From Cellulosimicrobium cellulans (lineage in GTDB: Bacteria; Actinomycetota; Actinomycetes; Actinomycetales; Cellulomonadaceae): a stretch of DNA of 64,000 nucleotides. Location of the stretch: positions 153,048 through 217,047 of the forward strand of contig NZ_BJNZ01000006.1 of NCBI RefSeq assembly GCF_006539945.1. Direction: 5' to 3'. The notes beneath the pieces were generated by a model that saw only the letters and a program-made list of their open reading frames with translations, was not told the origin of the DNA and did not search any database. The translations under genes and the position numbers were made by a program. Below, one piece after another: positions 1-8,256 of this stretch. Numbering within the stretch: the first letter of the stretch is position 1; the number at the start of each line of letters is the position of its first letter.

Positions 1-281
1 CGGACCCGGGCCTGCGCCGCGGGCTGCTCGTCGCGTCGCTCGACGACGACGTGCTCGCGCGGTGCGCCGAGCTCGACGTCGTGGCGTGCAACCCGATGGG
101 CCTGCTCCTCCTCGAGGACCCGGGCCTGGTGCAGCGCCTGCACGACGCCGGCCTCGACGTCGCGGTGTGGACGCTCAACGAGCCCGCGCACTGGGCGGCG
201 GCAGCCGACCTCGGGGTCGACGCGATCATCACGGACCGCCCGGACCGCCTCGCGGGCTGGCTCTCGGCCCGCCCCGTCTGA
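1..281 (+). CDS. Glycerophosphodiester phosphodiesterase, C-terminal part
   Basis: This open frame enters from the left edge and ends at a TGA. The visible part has a late strand ending in CNPMG, then a helix, then VWTLNEP, then a segment ending DAIITDRPDRL. This order is typical of the end of the GDPD TIM barrel, where the VWTxN strand and the GVDxIITDxP motif close the barrel. The family hydrolyses glycerophosphodiesters to glycerol 3-phosphate and an alcohol. The N-terminal half with the catalytic histidines lies outside the window, so activity cannot be judged. The gene converges on the next one across a strong hairpin. Confidence 0.85.
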   Translation, partial: DPGLRRGLLVASLDDDVLARCAELDVVACNPMGLLLLEDPGLVQRLHDAGLDVAVWTLNEPAHWAAAADLGVDAIITDRPDRLAGWLSARPV

Positions 282-297
282 GCGGATCCGTCTCGCT

Positions 298-357
298 GCC
301 GAACCCGGGGTTGCGCGCCACGACGGTCGTCGTGCGCCGCGCAACCCCGGGTTCGGC
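298..357. terminator. Bidirectional hairpin between convergent genes
   Basis: Two perfect 20-base arms (298-317 and 338-357) are reverse complements, and the loop contains a further small inverted repeat. It lies between the stops of two convergent genes, so it can serve both strands. There is no T-tract, as is common in high-GC actinobacteria. The 12-base core ACCCCGGGTTCG recurs in the hairpin at 12343-12395. Confidence 0.75.
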
Positions 358-375
358 GTCTCGTACGGTGCCGCG

Positions 376-1056
376 TCAGCGGACGACGATCGTCGTGACG
401 ACGTCGGTCACGCTCGGTCGGCGCGGGGTCGAGCCGAAGCCGAAGCGCACGGGCGGGTCGACGTCTCGCAGGTCGCCGAGCGGTTCGCCGTCCCACGTCG
501 TCCCCGCCGCGACGAGCGCGTGGACGTCGGTCGCGCCGTAGTGCTCGGCGCGCCCCGGCCCGGCGCTGCCGCGCGTCCGGACGCCGCGCAGCAGCACGCG
601 CGCGACCGGGTCGGTGAGAGCGGTCAGGTGTCGCGACGTCATGACGCGGCGGGGCACCGCGCGCAGCACGTGCCCCAGCGACGTCCGCGGCCCGACGACG
701 AGCCGCGCCTCGAGCGGACCGGCCACCACGTGCCAGTCCGGCCGGAAGACCCGGCTCGCCGCTGCGCCCGTCGCGCTCTCCCCACCGGCGGCGGGCGGGA
801 CGCCGGTCGCGCCGGCCGTCTCGTCCGTCACGGCGACCGGCGTCAGGACGACCCGGTCGAAGCGGTACGTCGACGCGACGAGGTCCGCGACCCGCGGCGA
901 CGGCGCGAGCAGGAGGCGCTCGCCGTCGGGGTGCTCGACCATGACGTCGGCGAACGCGCCGAACGGCGACGCGTCCCAGCGCCCGACGACGACGCGCGTC
1001 CCCGACTCCGTGCCCCACCCCGCGATGCGGCCACGGAACCGCAGGACGCTCGACAT
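376..1056 (-). CDS. Conserved actinobacterial protein of unknown function
   Basis: A 226-residue protein starting at an ATG whose product begins MSSVLRFRG. It has no signal peptide or membrane segment. The N-terminal half reads like a beta-rich domain (RIAGWGTESGTRVVVGRW, then DVMVEHPDGERLLLAPS). From memory, similar proteins without an assigned function occur in related actinobacteria, but I cannot name a domain. The start is supported by a TACGCT hexamer six bases upstream, which suggests a leaderless transcript. The reading frame stays open well upstream of this ATG, but that region has no promoter-like or Shine-Dalgarno signal for a longer start. Confidence 0.6.
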   Translation of the reverse strand: MSSVLRFRGRIAGWGTESGTRVVVGRWDASPFGAFADVMVEHPDGERLLLAPSPRVADLVASTYRFDRVVLTPVAVTDETAGATGVPPAAGGESATGAAASRVFRPDWHVVAGPLEARLVVGPRTSLGHVLRAVPRRVMTSRHLTALTDPVARVLLRGVRTRGSAGPGRAEHYGATDVHALVAAGTTWDGEPLGDLRDVDPPVRFGFGSTPRRPSVTDVVTTIVVR

Positions 1057-1062
1057 CCCGGC

Positions 1063-1068
1063 AGCGTA
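1063..1068 (-). promoter_or_regulatory. -10 hexamer of a leaderless transcript
   Basis: On the minus strand TACGCT is followed by six bases and then the ATG at 1056. This fits the TAnnnT -10 pattern in which transcription begins at or next to the start codon. Confidence 0.5.
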
Positions 1069-1248
1069 GGTCCGGCACCTCGGGCACGCTCCCGCTCCGT
1101 GGTCGGCCACGCCCCACGCGCCCGCCGCACCGTTCTCGCCCGCCGCGCCCCTCTCGCCGGCGGCACCCCGCTCGGCGCGCGAACCCCAGCGCGCGGCGCG
1201 AGGCTCGGAGGAGGCGGCGACCGCCGTCGGGCAGCAGGAGGTGACCCC

Positions 1249-1674
1249 GTGCCGAAGACCACGCGCGACGGCGACGCGAAGCAGTCCGAGATCCCGAGCA
1301 CGCTGCAGCGCTCCGACGAGAAGGCGCAGCGCACGTTCGCCAAGGCCTACGACGCCGCGAGGGAGCAGTACGGCTCCGAGGAGCGCGCGCGACGCGTCGC
1401 GTTCGCCGCGCTCAAGCACACGCACGAGAAGATCGGCGACCACTGGGAGCCCAAGGACGAGCCCGGCCCGTCCGACGAGCGGGCCGAGGAGGGCGGCCTC
1501 GACTCGACCACGGACACCGCCGGGGGCGTGGACGCCAACGCGACCACGGCGCACCTGCTCGACGTCGCGCGCCGCCTGGACGTCGACGGACGGTCGACGA
1601 TGACCAAGGACGAGCTCGTGGAGGCGATCCAGCGCGCCAACGACCGCGCGACCCGCCGCGCCCGCGGCGACTGA
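1249..1674 (+). CDS. ChaB family protein with C-terminal Rho-N-like domain
   Basis: A 141-residue protein. The GTG start is chosen because an AGGAGG ribosome-binding site ends seven bases before it. Residues about 10-65 carry the ChaB signature (IPSTLQRSDEKAQRTFAKAYDAA, then a WEPKD end), a small domain first seen next to the ChaA cation antiporter. Residues about 100-141 (TTAHLLDVARRLDVDGRSTM, then TKDELVEAIQRAN) resemble the SAP/Rho N-terminal helix-extended-loop-helix fold that binds nucleic acids. This architecture is common in actinobacteria and its biochemical role is unknown. No transporter gene is adjacent. Confidence 0.8.
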   Translation: MPKTTRDGDAKQSEIPSTLQRSDEKAQRTFAKAYDAAREQYGSEERARRVAFAALKHTHEKIGDHWEPKDEPGPSDERAEEGGLDSTTDTAGGVDANATTAHLLDVARRLDVDGRSTMTKDELVEAIQRANDRATRRARGD

Positions 1675-1688
1675 CCGCAGCCCTCCCG

Positions 1689-1832
1689 CGACCACACCTC
1701 TACCTCGCGCGACCATGCCTCTACCTCGGCCTACCACGCCTCTACCTCGCCGAGGTAGAGCCCTGGTCCCGCGAGGTAGAGCTCTGGTTCCGCGAGGTAG
1801 AGCCCTGGTTGCGCGAGGTAGAGCCGTGGTCC
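1689..1832. repeat. 21-bp phased repeat array with central inversion
   Basis: The word CTCTACCTCG starts at 1698, 1719 and 1740, then its reverse complement CGAGGTAGAG starts at 1751, 1772, 1793 and 1814. The spacing within each half is exactly 21 bp. The bases between words are also conserved, reading roughly CCCTGGTCCCG after each CGAGGTAGAG. The array has a two-fold axis near 1750 and sits between convergent genes. 21 bp is two turns of B-DNA, so equivalent positions lie on the same face. The same family recurs at 25619-25985 and inside narG. Confidence 0.9.
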
Positions 1833-1855
1833 TCGGACGGGCCCGCTCGTCGGCG

Positions 1856-2797
1856 TCAGGCGGGGCGGCGGCGGTGGGGGACGCGGACGCGGTCGAGGTC
1901 CTGCGCGACGGTGAGCTCGCCGTCGAACACCTCGCGCGCCTCGCGCCAGAACTCCGTGGGGTCGGGGTAGCGCTGGGAGAAGTGCGTGAGCACGAGCGAC
2001 CGGACTCCGGCCTCGGCCGCGACCGTCGCGGCCTGCCGGGCCGTGAGGTGTCCCCAGCGCTCGGCCTGGTCCCGGTCGCGGTCGAGGAAGGTCGACTCGA
2101 TGACGAGCAGGTCGACGCCGTCCGCGAGCCGGTGCACCGCGTCGCACAGGCGCGTGTCCATGACGAACGCGAACGACTGGCCGGGGCGCGGCGCGCTCAC
2201 CTCGTCGAGGGTGACGGTCCGGCCGTCGGGCGCGACCGCGGCGCCCGTGCGCTGCAGCTCGCCCACCGCCGGGCCGACCAGGCCGTGCCGCGCGAGGAGC
2301 GCTGGGTCGAGCGACCGGCCGTCGGGCTCGTCGAGGCGGTAGCCCATGGCCTCCAGCGTGTGGTCGAGGCGTTCCGCGCGCAGCGTGAACCCCGGTTCGG
2401 GGCGCCCGGCCACGGGCGGCACGACGCCGTCCGTCGTGAGGGGCTGGAGCTCCAGGTGCCCGCGGCGGACGTGGGCGCTCTCGTCGAGCAGGTGGTCGAC
2501 CCACCGCTGGCCCGACGCCGGGTAGGTCACCCCGATCGTGTGCCGCACGCCGTCGCCGCTGATGCGCTGGGAGACGCCAGCGAGGCCGAGGCTGTGGTCG
2601 CCGTGCAGGTGCGTGATCGCGATGCGCGTGAGGTCGGTCGCGGAGACGCCCGCGAACGACATCTGCCGCTGCGTCCCCTCTCCGGGGTCGAAGAGGATCG
2701 CCTCGTCGTCCCAGAGCAGGACGTAGCCGTTGTGGTTGCGCGTGCGGGTCGGGACCATGCTGGCCGTCCCGAGGACGACGAGCTCGCGGCGGGACAT
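1856..2797 (-). CDS. rnz: Ribonuclease Z
   Basis: A 313-residue metallo-beta-lactamase fold enzyme. RNase Z cuts the 3' trailer from tRNA precursors. The metal motif THLHGDH is at residues 62-68. Other family landmarks are the N-terminal [22 protein letters not shown] near 38-44, [15 protein letters not shown] and the late LTHFSQRY histidine. Length matches bacterial RNase Z (about 300-320 residues). The start has CAGGCT six bases upstream, so a leaderless transcript is possible. It is divergent from the phosphatase gene at 2878 and convergent with the ChaB gene across the 21-bp array. Confidence 0.95.
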   Translation of the reverse strand: MSRRELVVLGTASMVPTRTRNHNGYVLLWDDEAILFDPGEGTQRQMSFAGVSATDLTRIAITHLHGDHSLGLAGVSQRISGDGVRHTIGVTYPASGQRWVDHLLDESAHVRRGHLELQPLTTDGVVPPVAGRPEPGFTLRAERLDHTLEAMGYRLDEPDGRSLDPALLARHGLVGPAVGELQRTGAAVAPDGRTVTLDEVSAPRPGQSFAFVMDTRLCDAVHRLADGVDLLVIESTFLDRDRDQAERWGHLTARQAATVAAEAGVRSLVLTHFSQRYPDPTEFWREAREVFDGELTVAQDLDRVRVPHRRRPA

Positions 2798-2877
2798 GGC
2801 CCCAGCCTGCCACGGCGCCTCTGCTCGGCGGGTGGCTCGTAGGGTGGCAGGAGACCACCCCCGAGATCCGGAGAACC

Positions 2878-3567
2878 ATGCGCCTGCTCCTCGTCCGTCA
2901 CGGACAGACCCCGTCCAACGTCGCCGGCCTGCTCGACACCGCCCTGCCCGGCCCGGGCCTCACCGCGCTCGGTGCGCGGCAGGCCGCGGCGATCCCGGAC
3001 GCGCTCGCGGACCGCGTGGTCGACGGCGTCGCGGTCTCGACGCTCGTGCGCACGCACCTCACGGCCACGCCGCTGGCCGAGCGACACGCTTACGACCTGC
3101 TCGAGCTCGACGGGTTCCGCGAGGTCGACGCGGGCGACCTGGAGATGTCGGGCGAGCACGACGACCACGCCACCTACCTCGAGACGGTGTTCGCGTGGGG
3201 CCGCGGCGAGCCCGACCGCCGGATGCCCGGCGGACCCGACGGCGCCGAGTTCCTCGCTCGCTACGACGACGCCGTCGCGAGCGTCGCGCGCACCGGGTGG
3301 CGCACCGCCGTCGTCGTGTCGCACGGCGCCGCGATCCGTGCGTGGGCGTGCGCGCGGGCCGCGGGTGTCGACGTCGACCGGCTCGCGTGGACGCCGCTCG
3401 CGAACACCGGGCTCGTCGAGGTCGAGGGGGACCCGGTGTCGGGCTGGCGCTTGGTCGGGGTGAGCGACGGGCCGCTGGGCGGGGCGTTCCTCGACGACCT
3501 CGTCGCGGAGGACCCGACGGGCGAGTCCGTCGCCGAGGAGGAGCGCCGCGCCGCGGCGGACGACTGA
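2878..3567 (+). CDS. Histidine phosphatase family protein
   Basis: A 229-residue member of the phosphoglycerate mutase-like superfamily. The catalytic RHG motif lies at residues 7-9 ([12 protein letters not shown]), and the second histidine is in [12 protein letters not shown]. The substrate cannot be told; such proteins act on sugar phosphates, nucleotides or other phosphoesters. The ATG is preceded by a purine-rich CCGGAGAACC. A TAGGGT hexamer at 2840-2845 could be the -10 element, giving a short leader. The next gene, kynA, follows after about 60 bp with its own promoter-like element, so they may be separate transcripts. Confidence 0.85.
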   Translation: MRLLLVRHGQTPSNVAGLLDTALPGPGLTALGARQAAAIPDALADRVVDGVAVSTLVRTHLTATPLAERHAYDLLELDGFREVDAGDLEMSGEHDDHATYLETVFAWGRGEPDRRMPGGPDGAEFLARYDDAVASVARTGWRTAVVVSHGAAIRAWACARAAGVDVDRLAWTPLANTGLVEVEGDPVSGWRLVGVSDGPLGGAFLDDLVAEDPTGESVAEEERRAAADD

Positions 3568-3615
3568 CCCCTTCCGGAGCATCGCACGGATCTGGCGGTC
3601 GTCACGTTCGTGACA

Positions 3616-3621
3616 TACGCT
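3616..3621 (+). promoter_or_regulatory. -10 hexamer for the kynurenine operon
   Basis: TACGCT followed by six bases and the ATG of kynA, with no Shine-Dalgarno sequence. This suggests leaderless transcription. The -35 region (TGGCGG, about 17 bp upstream) is weak. Confidence 0.45.
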
Positions 3622-3627
3622 CGGTGG

Positions 3628-4497
3628 ATGGCCGACGCACCGCTGCCCGCGCCGAACGAGCGCGCGCTCGAGTCCGACATCGTCACGGACCTGCGCGAGC
3701 AGATGACGTACGGGTCGTACCTGCACCTCGACACGCTGCTCGCGGCGCAGGAGCCCGTGAGCGACCCCGAGCACCACGACGAGATGCTGTTCATCGTGCA
3801 GCACCAGACGACCGAGCTCTGGCTCAAGCTCGTGCTGCACGAGCTGCTCTCCGCGCGCGACCTCCTCGCCGCCGACGAGCTGGGTGCCGCGCTCAAGCGC
3901 ATCGCGCGCGTCAAGCACGTGCAGCGCACGCTCACCGAGCAGTGGTCGGTCCTCGCGACGCTCACGCCGAGCGAGTACGCGCAGTTCCGCGGGTTCCTCG
4001 GGCACGCGTCGGGCTTCCAGTCGTGGCAGTACCGCGCGGTCGAGTTCCTGCTGGGGAACAAGAACGCGCGCATGCTCGACGTGTTCGACGCGGAGCCCGA
4101 CGCGCGCGCCGAGCTCGCCCGGCTGCTCGCCGAGCCGAGCGTCTACGACGAGTTCCTGCGCCACCTCGCGCGGCACGGCCACGACGTCCCGCAGCGGGTC
4201 CTGGACCGCGACGTCAGCGTCGCGCACACGCTCGACGACGACCTCGTCGAGGTCTTCCGACGCATCTACGACGACCCGGGGACGCACTGGTCCGCGTACG
4301 AGACGTGCGAGGAGCTCGTGGACCTGGAGGACAACTTCCAGCTCTGGCGGTTCCGCCACATGAAGACGGTGCTCCGCATCATCGGCACCAAGCGCGGGAC
4401 GGGCGGGTCGAGCGGCGTCGGGTTCCTCCAGAAAGCGCTCGACCTCACGTTCTTCCCCGAGCTGTTCGCGGTCCGCACCGAGATCGGGCGCTCGTGA
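3628..4497 (+). CDS. kynA: Tryptophan 2,3-dioxygenase
   Basis: A 289-residue haem dioxygenase that opens the indole ring of L-tryptophan to give N-formylkynurenine. Family landmarks are [14 protein letters not shown] [13 protein letters not shown] near residue 27, [14 protein letters not shown] with His59, SGFQSWQYR near 128-136, and [12 protein letters not shown] with the haem-ligand histidine at 244, followed by [12 protein letters not shown], the substrate-binding loop. A GTG 18 bases upstream is in frame, but the ATG is preferred because of the -10 hexamer and family length. It is the first gene of an operon; its TGA overlaps the GTG of the amidohydrolase (GTGA). Confidence 0.97.
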   Translation: MADAPLPAPNERALESDIVTDLREQMTYGSYLHLDTLLAAQEPVSDPEHHDEMLFIVQHQTTELWLKLVLHELLSARDLLAADELGAALKRIARVKHVQRTLTEQWSVLATLTPSEYAQFRGFLGHASGFQSWQYRAVEFLLGNKNARMLDVFDAEPDARAELARLLAEPSVYDEFLRHLARHGHDVPQRVLDRDVSVAHTLDDDLVEVFRRIYDDPGTHWSAYETCEELVDLEDNFQLWRFRHMKTVLRIIGTKRGTGGSSGVGFLQKALDLTFFPELFAVRTEIGRS

Positions 4498-5573
4498 GCG
4501 GCGAGCGCCTCGGCCGGGCGGGCGACGGCGGCACGTGGCTCCCGCCGTTCGTCGACGCGCACGTGCACCTCGGCCTCGTCGACCCCGTCGCGGTGCGGCG
4601 CGGCGGGATCGCCGTCGTGCACGACCTGGGATGGGTGCCCGACGTCGCGCGCACGTGGCCCGGTCGGCCCGGCTTCCCGGAGGTCGCGTTCGCGGGCGCG
4701 TTCCTCACCGCGCCGGGCGGCTACCCGTCGGACCGGTCGTGGGCGCCGCCGGGGTCGGTCGAGGCGGTCGGCTCGCCCGAGGCGGCCGTCGCCGCCGTCG
4801 ACCGCCAGGTCGCCGTCGGCGCGTCGTTCGTCAAGGTCGCCCTGCACGCCGACGCCGGCCCGGTGCCCGACGACGCCACGCTCGCCGCGCTCGTCGACCG
4901 CGCCCACGCGCGGGGCCGGGACGTCGTCGCGCACGTCGAGGGGCGAGGCATGGCGGCCCGCGCGTTCGAGGCGGGCGTCGACCGGCTCGCGCACGCCCCG
5001 TTCTCCGAGCGCCTGCCCGACGACCTCCTCGCCAAGATGGCCCGCCCCCACCCCCACCCCGAAAACGACCCTGCCCGCCGTCGAACACGACCTGACGGTC
5101 GAAAAGGGCCGGATAACGACCCTCAGGTCGTTCTCGGCGGGTCGCGGGTGAGCTGGGTGAGCACGCTCGACGTGCACGGGTGGGGCAGCCCGACTGTCGA
5201 GCAGGACGTCGCGATCGACAACGTGCGGCGGTTCGCCGCGCTCGGCGGGACGGTCGTCTACGGCACCGACCTCGGCAACGGGCCCCTGCCGCCCGGAGTG
5301 AACGCGCGCGAGCTGCGGGCGCTCGCGGCGGCGGGCCTCGACGCGGACGCGCTGCTCGCGGCCCTCACGCACGACGCGGCCGAGCGCTGCGTTCCGGGCC
5401 GAGCGCTGCGTCCCGGGACGCAGCACTCGAGCGCGGACGCATCGCTCGCGACCTGGGTACCCGGCGACCCGCCCGACCTCGACGACCCCGACGCCGTCGC
5501 CACGTGGCTCGCACGCGCCGTCGTCGTCGAGCGCGACGCCACCCACCCCGCCCCTCCCGAAGGACGACCATGA
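4494..5573 (+). CDS. Amidohydrolase in the kynurenine operon, candidate formamidase
   Basis: A 359-residue amidohydrolase-superfamily protein. Likely metal ligands are all present: HVH at 23-25, Lys114 in FVKVALHAD, His147 in VAHVEG, His167 in RLAHAPFS and Asp259 in YGTDLGNG. The start is a GTG overlapping the kynA stop, and its own stop overlaps the kynU ATG (ATGA), so translation is coupled. Its place between kynA and kynU suggests it removes the formyl group of N-formylkynurenine, since no KynB-type or serine-hydrolase formamidase is visible; this is inference. Two repeat cassettes lie in frame in it: residues about 184-218 and 297-318. The catalytic ligands flank but do not fall in them. 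Confidence 0.8.
   Translation: MSGERLGRAGDGGTWLPPFVDAHVHLGLVDPVAVRRGGIAVVHDLGWVPDVARTWPGRPGFPEVAFAGAFLTAPGGYPSDRSWAPPGSVEAVGSPEAAVAAVDRQVAVGASFVKVALHADAGPVPDDATLAALVDRAHARGRDVVAHVEGRGMAARAFEAGVDRLAHAPFSERLPDDLLAKMARPHPHPENDPARRRTRPDGRKGPDNDPQVVLGGSRVSWVSTLDVHGWGSPTVEQDVAIDNVRRFAALGGTVVYGTDLGNGPLPPGVNARELRALAAAGLDADALLAALTHDAAERCVPGRALRPGTQHSSADASLATWVPGDPPDLDDPDAVATWLARAVVVERDATHPAPPEGRP
5058..5137. repeat. Palindromic ACGACC cassette inside the amidohydrolase gene
   Basis: The word ACGACC occurs at 5065, 5087 and 5116 and its reverse complement GGTCGT at 5126. The outer parts CCGAAAACGACC and GGTCGTTCTCGG form an imperfect inverted repeat. It encodes a proline- and arginine-rich stretch of low complexity (from [10 protein letters not shown]) between two conserved-looking segments, ending near KMA and resuming at VSWVSTLD. 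It reads as an in-frame insertion without stop codons. Confidence 0.6.
5382..5448. repeat. 19-bp repeat family, four copies, inverted halves, in coding sequence
   Basis: GAGCGCTGCG starts at 5382 and 5401, then the inverse words GGACGCAGCACTC and GGACGCATCGCTC start at 5416 and 5435. Both steps are exactly 19 bp and the symmetry axis is near 5415. The same word is tandemly repeated with the same period at 51677-51800. Here it lies in frame near the C-terminus of the amidohydrolase (residues about 297-318). Confidence 0.85.
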
Positions 5574-6859
5574 CCGAGGACCACGCCGCCCGCTCCGCCG
5601 CGCTCGACGCCGCCGACCCGCTCGCGCGGTTCCGCGACGCGTTCGTCGACTCCGAGGAGGTCACGGCCTATCTCGACGGGAACTCGCTCGGCCGGCCCAC
5701 GCGCGCGTCGGCCGAGCGGCTCGCGCGGTTCGCGACGGAGCGCTGGGGTGCGCGGCTCATCCGCGGCTGGGACGAGGAGTGGTACGACCTCCCGCTCACG
5801 CTCGGCGACCGGATCGGCGCGGTGACGCTCGGCGCGGCGGCGGGCCAGACGTTCGTCGGCGACTCGACGACGGTGATCCTCTACAAGCTCGTGCGGGCCG
5901 CGCTCTCGGCGCCGCAGGTCGCGGGCCGCGACGAGATCGTGCTCGACGCCGGGAACTTCCCGACGGACCGCTACGTGCTGGAGGGCGTCGCGCGCGAGCA
6001 CGGCGCGACGCTGCGCTGGATCGCGCCGGACCACGACGCCGGCGTCACGCCCGAGCAGGTCGCCGCGGTGCTCTCCGACCGCACCGCGCTCGTGCTGCTC
6101 AGCCATGTCGCGTACCGGTCGGGGTACGTGAGCGACGCCGCCGCGATCACGGCGCTCGCGCACGACGCCGGGGCGCTCGTGCTGTGGGACCTGTGCCACT
6201 CGGTCGGGGCGCTGCCCGTCGAGCTCGACGCGTGGGGCGTCGACCTCGCGGCGGGCTGCACGTACAAGTACCTGAACGGCGGTCCGGGCGCGCCCGCGTT
6301 CGGCTACGTGCGGACGGGCCTCCAGGACGCGCTGACCCAGCCGATCCAGGGCTGGATGGGCAGCGCCGCGCCGTTCGAGATGGGTCCGGCCTACGCGCCG
6401 CACGACGGTGTCCGGCGGTTCCTCTCGGGGACGCCCGCGATCGTCGGGATGCTCGCGATGCAGGACATGCTCGACCTCGTCGACGCGGCCGGGATGCCGG
6501 CCGTCCGCGCGAAGTCCGTCGCGCTCACCGAGCACGCGACCGCGCTCGTGGACGACCTGCTGCTCCCGCTCGGCGCGCGGTACGCGTCGCCGCGCGACCC
6601 GGACCGCCGGGGGAGCCACGTCACGGTCGACCACGACGCGTTCGAGGCGACGCTCCCGCTCCTGTGGGAGCGCGGCGTGATCCCTGACTTCCGCCGCCCG
6701 GACGGCCTGCGCCTCGGCCTGTCCCCGCTCTCCACGAGCTTCGAGGAGGTGCGGTTCGGCGTCGAGGCGGTCCGCGACGCGCTGCTCGAGGTGCTCGGCG
6801 CCCGGACGTCTGCGGAGGCCGCCGGGGCAGTGTCGACGGGCGCGGACGGCGCCGCGTGA
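5570..6859 (+). CDS. kynU: Kynureninase
   Basis: A 429-residue PLP enzyme of the aminotransferase class V fold that cleaves L-kynurenine to anthranilate and L-alanine. Visible landmarks are YLDGNSLGRP near 34-43, NFPTDRYV at 129-136, the PLP aspartate in WDLCHSVG (Asp207), and the Schiff-base lysine in CTYKYLNGGPG (Lys233). The ATG overlaps the previous stop (ATGA) and AAGGA lies upstream. Its TGA overlaps the GTG of the regulator gene. No anthranilate-degrading genes follow, so the anthranilate may be used in biosynthesis or degraded elsewhere. Confidence 0.96.
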   Translation: MTEDHAARSAALDAADPLARFRDAFVDSEEVTAYLDGNSLGRPTRASAERLARFATERWGARLIRGWDEEWYDLPLTLGDRIGAVTLGAAAGQTFVGDSTTVILYKLVRAALSAPQVAGRDEIVLDAGNFPTDRYVLEGVAREHGATLRWIAPDHDAGVTPEQVAAVLSDRTALVLLSHVAYRSGYVSDAAAITALAHDAGALVLWDLCHSVGALPVELDAWGVDLAAGCTYKYLNGGPGAPAFGYVRTGLQDALTQPIQGWMGSAAPFEMGPAYAPHDGVRRFLSGTPAIVGMLAMQDMLDLVDAAGMPAVRAKSVALTEHATALVDDLLLPLGARYASPRDPDRRGSHVTVDHDAFEATLPLLWERGVIPDFRRPDGLRLGLSPLSTSFEEVRFGVEAVRDALLEVLGARTSAEAAGAVSTGADGAA

Positions 6860-7716
6860 TCCTCGACGACCTCGACTCCCGGCCCGGGAGCACGACGTCG
6901 TTGCTGCGCACCGTCGTCGGGCTGTACCTGCGCGACCTCGGTGGCGCGGTCGCGGTGGCGGACCTGGTCGAGCTGCTCGGCGCGCTCGGTGTCGCGCCCG
7001 GGGGAGCGCGGAGCGCGATCTCGCGCGTCAAGGCCAAGGGGCTGCTCGTGCCCGAGACGGTCGAGGGACGAGCCGCCTACCGGCTCGCGTCCGACGCCGG
7101 GCCGATGCTCGACCGCGGCGACCGGCGCATCTTCGCCTACCGGCAGCAGGGCGACGACGACCCGTGGTGCCTCGTGTCGTACTCGCTGCCGGAGGAGCGG
7201 CGCGACGTGCGCCACCAGCTCCGGCGACACCTCGCGTGGATCGGGGCCGGGAGCGTCGCGGACGGGCTGTGGATCGCGCCGGGCCACCTCGTGGACGAGG
7301 TCGAGGAGATCCTCGGCGCGCTCGAGGTCCGCGACGCGGCGACGGTGTTCGTCGCCGGGCGCCCGCGCGTGGCGGGCGCGTTCGCCGACGTCGCCGCGCG
7401 GTGGTGGGACCTCGACCGGGTCGCGGCGCTGCACCGCGCGTTCCTCGGGCGCCACGGAGGCTCCCGGTCGGGGCGAGGCACGGTTCCCGACGGCGCCCCG
7501 GCGGCCGCGGAGGACGGCTCGCCGCGCGACGCGTTCGCCCGGTGGGTGCGCGCCGTCGACGACTGGCGGCCGATCCCGTACGCAGACCCGGGGCTGCCAC
7601 CCTCGGCCCTGCCCGCCGACTGGCCCGGTGCCGCGAGCGTGGCCCTGTTCGACCGCCTCCGCACGTCGCTCGCGACGGTCGCGTCGCGGCACGTCCAGGT
7701 CGTCGTCGGGCGCTGA
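6856..7716 (+). CDS. PaaX-like transcriptional regulator
   Basis: A 286-residue PaaX-family protein. The N-terminal winged helix is visible (LLRTVVGLYLRDLGG, then ARSAISRVKAKGLLVPE, residues about 17-70). The middle domain has DPWCLVSYSLPEERRDVRH, a family hallmark, and the C-terminal domain contains RWWDLDRVAALHRAF. PaaX itself senses phenylacetyl-CoA. As the fourth gene of the kyn operon, overlapping kynU by GTGA, this one probably controls tryptophan or kynurenine catabolism and may autoregulate. The effector is unknown. From memory, PaaX-like regulators also occur with kyn genes in other actinobacteria. Confidence 0.85.
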   Translation: MILDDLDSRPGSTTSLLRTVVGLYLRDLGGAVAVADLVELLGALGVAPGGARSAISRVKAKGLLVPETVEGRAAYRLASDAGPMLDRGDRRIFAYRQQGDDDPWCLVSYSLPEERRDVRHQLRRHLAWIGAGSVADGLWIAPGHLVDEVEEILGALEVRDAATVFVAGRPRVAGAFADVAARWWDLDRVAALHRAFLGRHGGSRSGRGTVPDGAPAAAEDGSPRDAFARWVRAVDDWRPIPYADPGLPPSALPADWPGAASVALFDRLRTSLATVASRHVQVVVGR

Positions 7717-7734
7717 CGGGGGCACAGTGGGCAC

Positions 7735-8070
7735 ATGAGCGACCCCACGCCCGACCTGCCGCCCGCGCTGCGGACCCTCGTCGACGCCACGAACGCGGGT
7801 GATCCCGCGCGCTTCCTCACCGCGTTCACCGACGACGGGTTCCTCGACGACTGGGGTCGTCGGTTCCGCGGGCACGACGAGCTCGCGAGCTGGGACCGCA
7901 CGGACAACATCGGCAGACGGTCGCGCTTCGACGTGACGGGGCTGCGCGACGGCGCGACCCCGGACGAGGTCCTGCTCGACCTCACGGTGTCCGGCGAGGG
8001 GTACAACGGTCCCGCGACGTTCACGATCCTCCTGCGAGACGGACTGATCGCGCGTCTCGTCATCTCCTGA
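7735..8070 (+). CDS. NTF2-like / SnoaL-like protein
   Basis: A 111-residue small protein with the cone-shaped NTF2 fold signature: TLVDATNAGDPARFLTAFT at the N-terminus, DDWGRRFRGHDELASWD in the middle, and a C-terminal beta pair (ATFTILLRDGLIARLVI). Such proteins are isomerases, hydrolases or simple ligand binders, and the substrate cannot be predicted. It starts 18 bp after the PaaX gene, so it may be read with the kyn operon. CACAGT six bases before the ATG could instead give a leaderless transcript. Confidence 0.75.
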   Translation: MSDPTPDLPPALRTLVDATNAGDPARFLTAFTDDGFLDDWGRRFRGHDELASWDRTDNIGRRSRFDVTGLRDGATPDEVLLDLTVSGEGYNGPATFTILLRDGLIARLVIS

Positions 8071-8174
8071 GCCCGGTGCCCGCGTTCCGGACATGACCGA
8101 CACATGCGGATCCTTGCGCCGGCGGTGCTGGTGGGGTTGATCACACCGGGGTGACTTCACCCGGCACCCAGACC

Positions 8175-8202
8175 TGGACGACCGTCCAAGTCTGCCTACG
8201 GT
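8175..8202 (+). promoter_or_regulatory. Promoter for the choice-of-anchor A surface protein
   Basis: TGGACG (8175-8180), a 16-bp spacer and TACGGT (8197-8202) match the actinobacterial sigma-70-type pattern. The predicted start leaves a leader of about 45-50 bases before the ATG. The rest of the gap from 8071 has no further clear feature. Confidence 0.5.
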
Positions 8203-8256
8203 GGTCGGGACGGGTCGTCCGACCCCGTCGTCCGCGACACCGAGACCCAGGTAGTG

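Noticed and set aside
2730..4493. Extension of the amidohydrolase upstream through kynA
   Set aside because: The frame is open but is a shifted reading of the phosphatase and kynA genes. The GTG overlapping the kynA stop fits the family N-terminus.
7735..8070. NTF2-like protein as the missing kynurenine formamidase
   Set aside because: It lacks catalytic triads or metal sites of either formamidase type and is only 111 residues.
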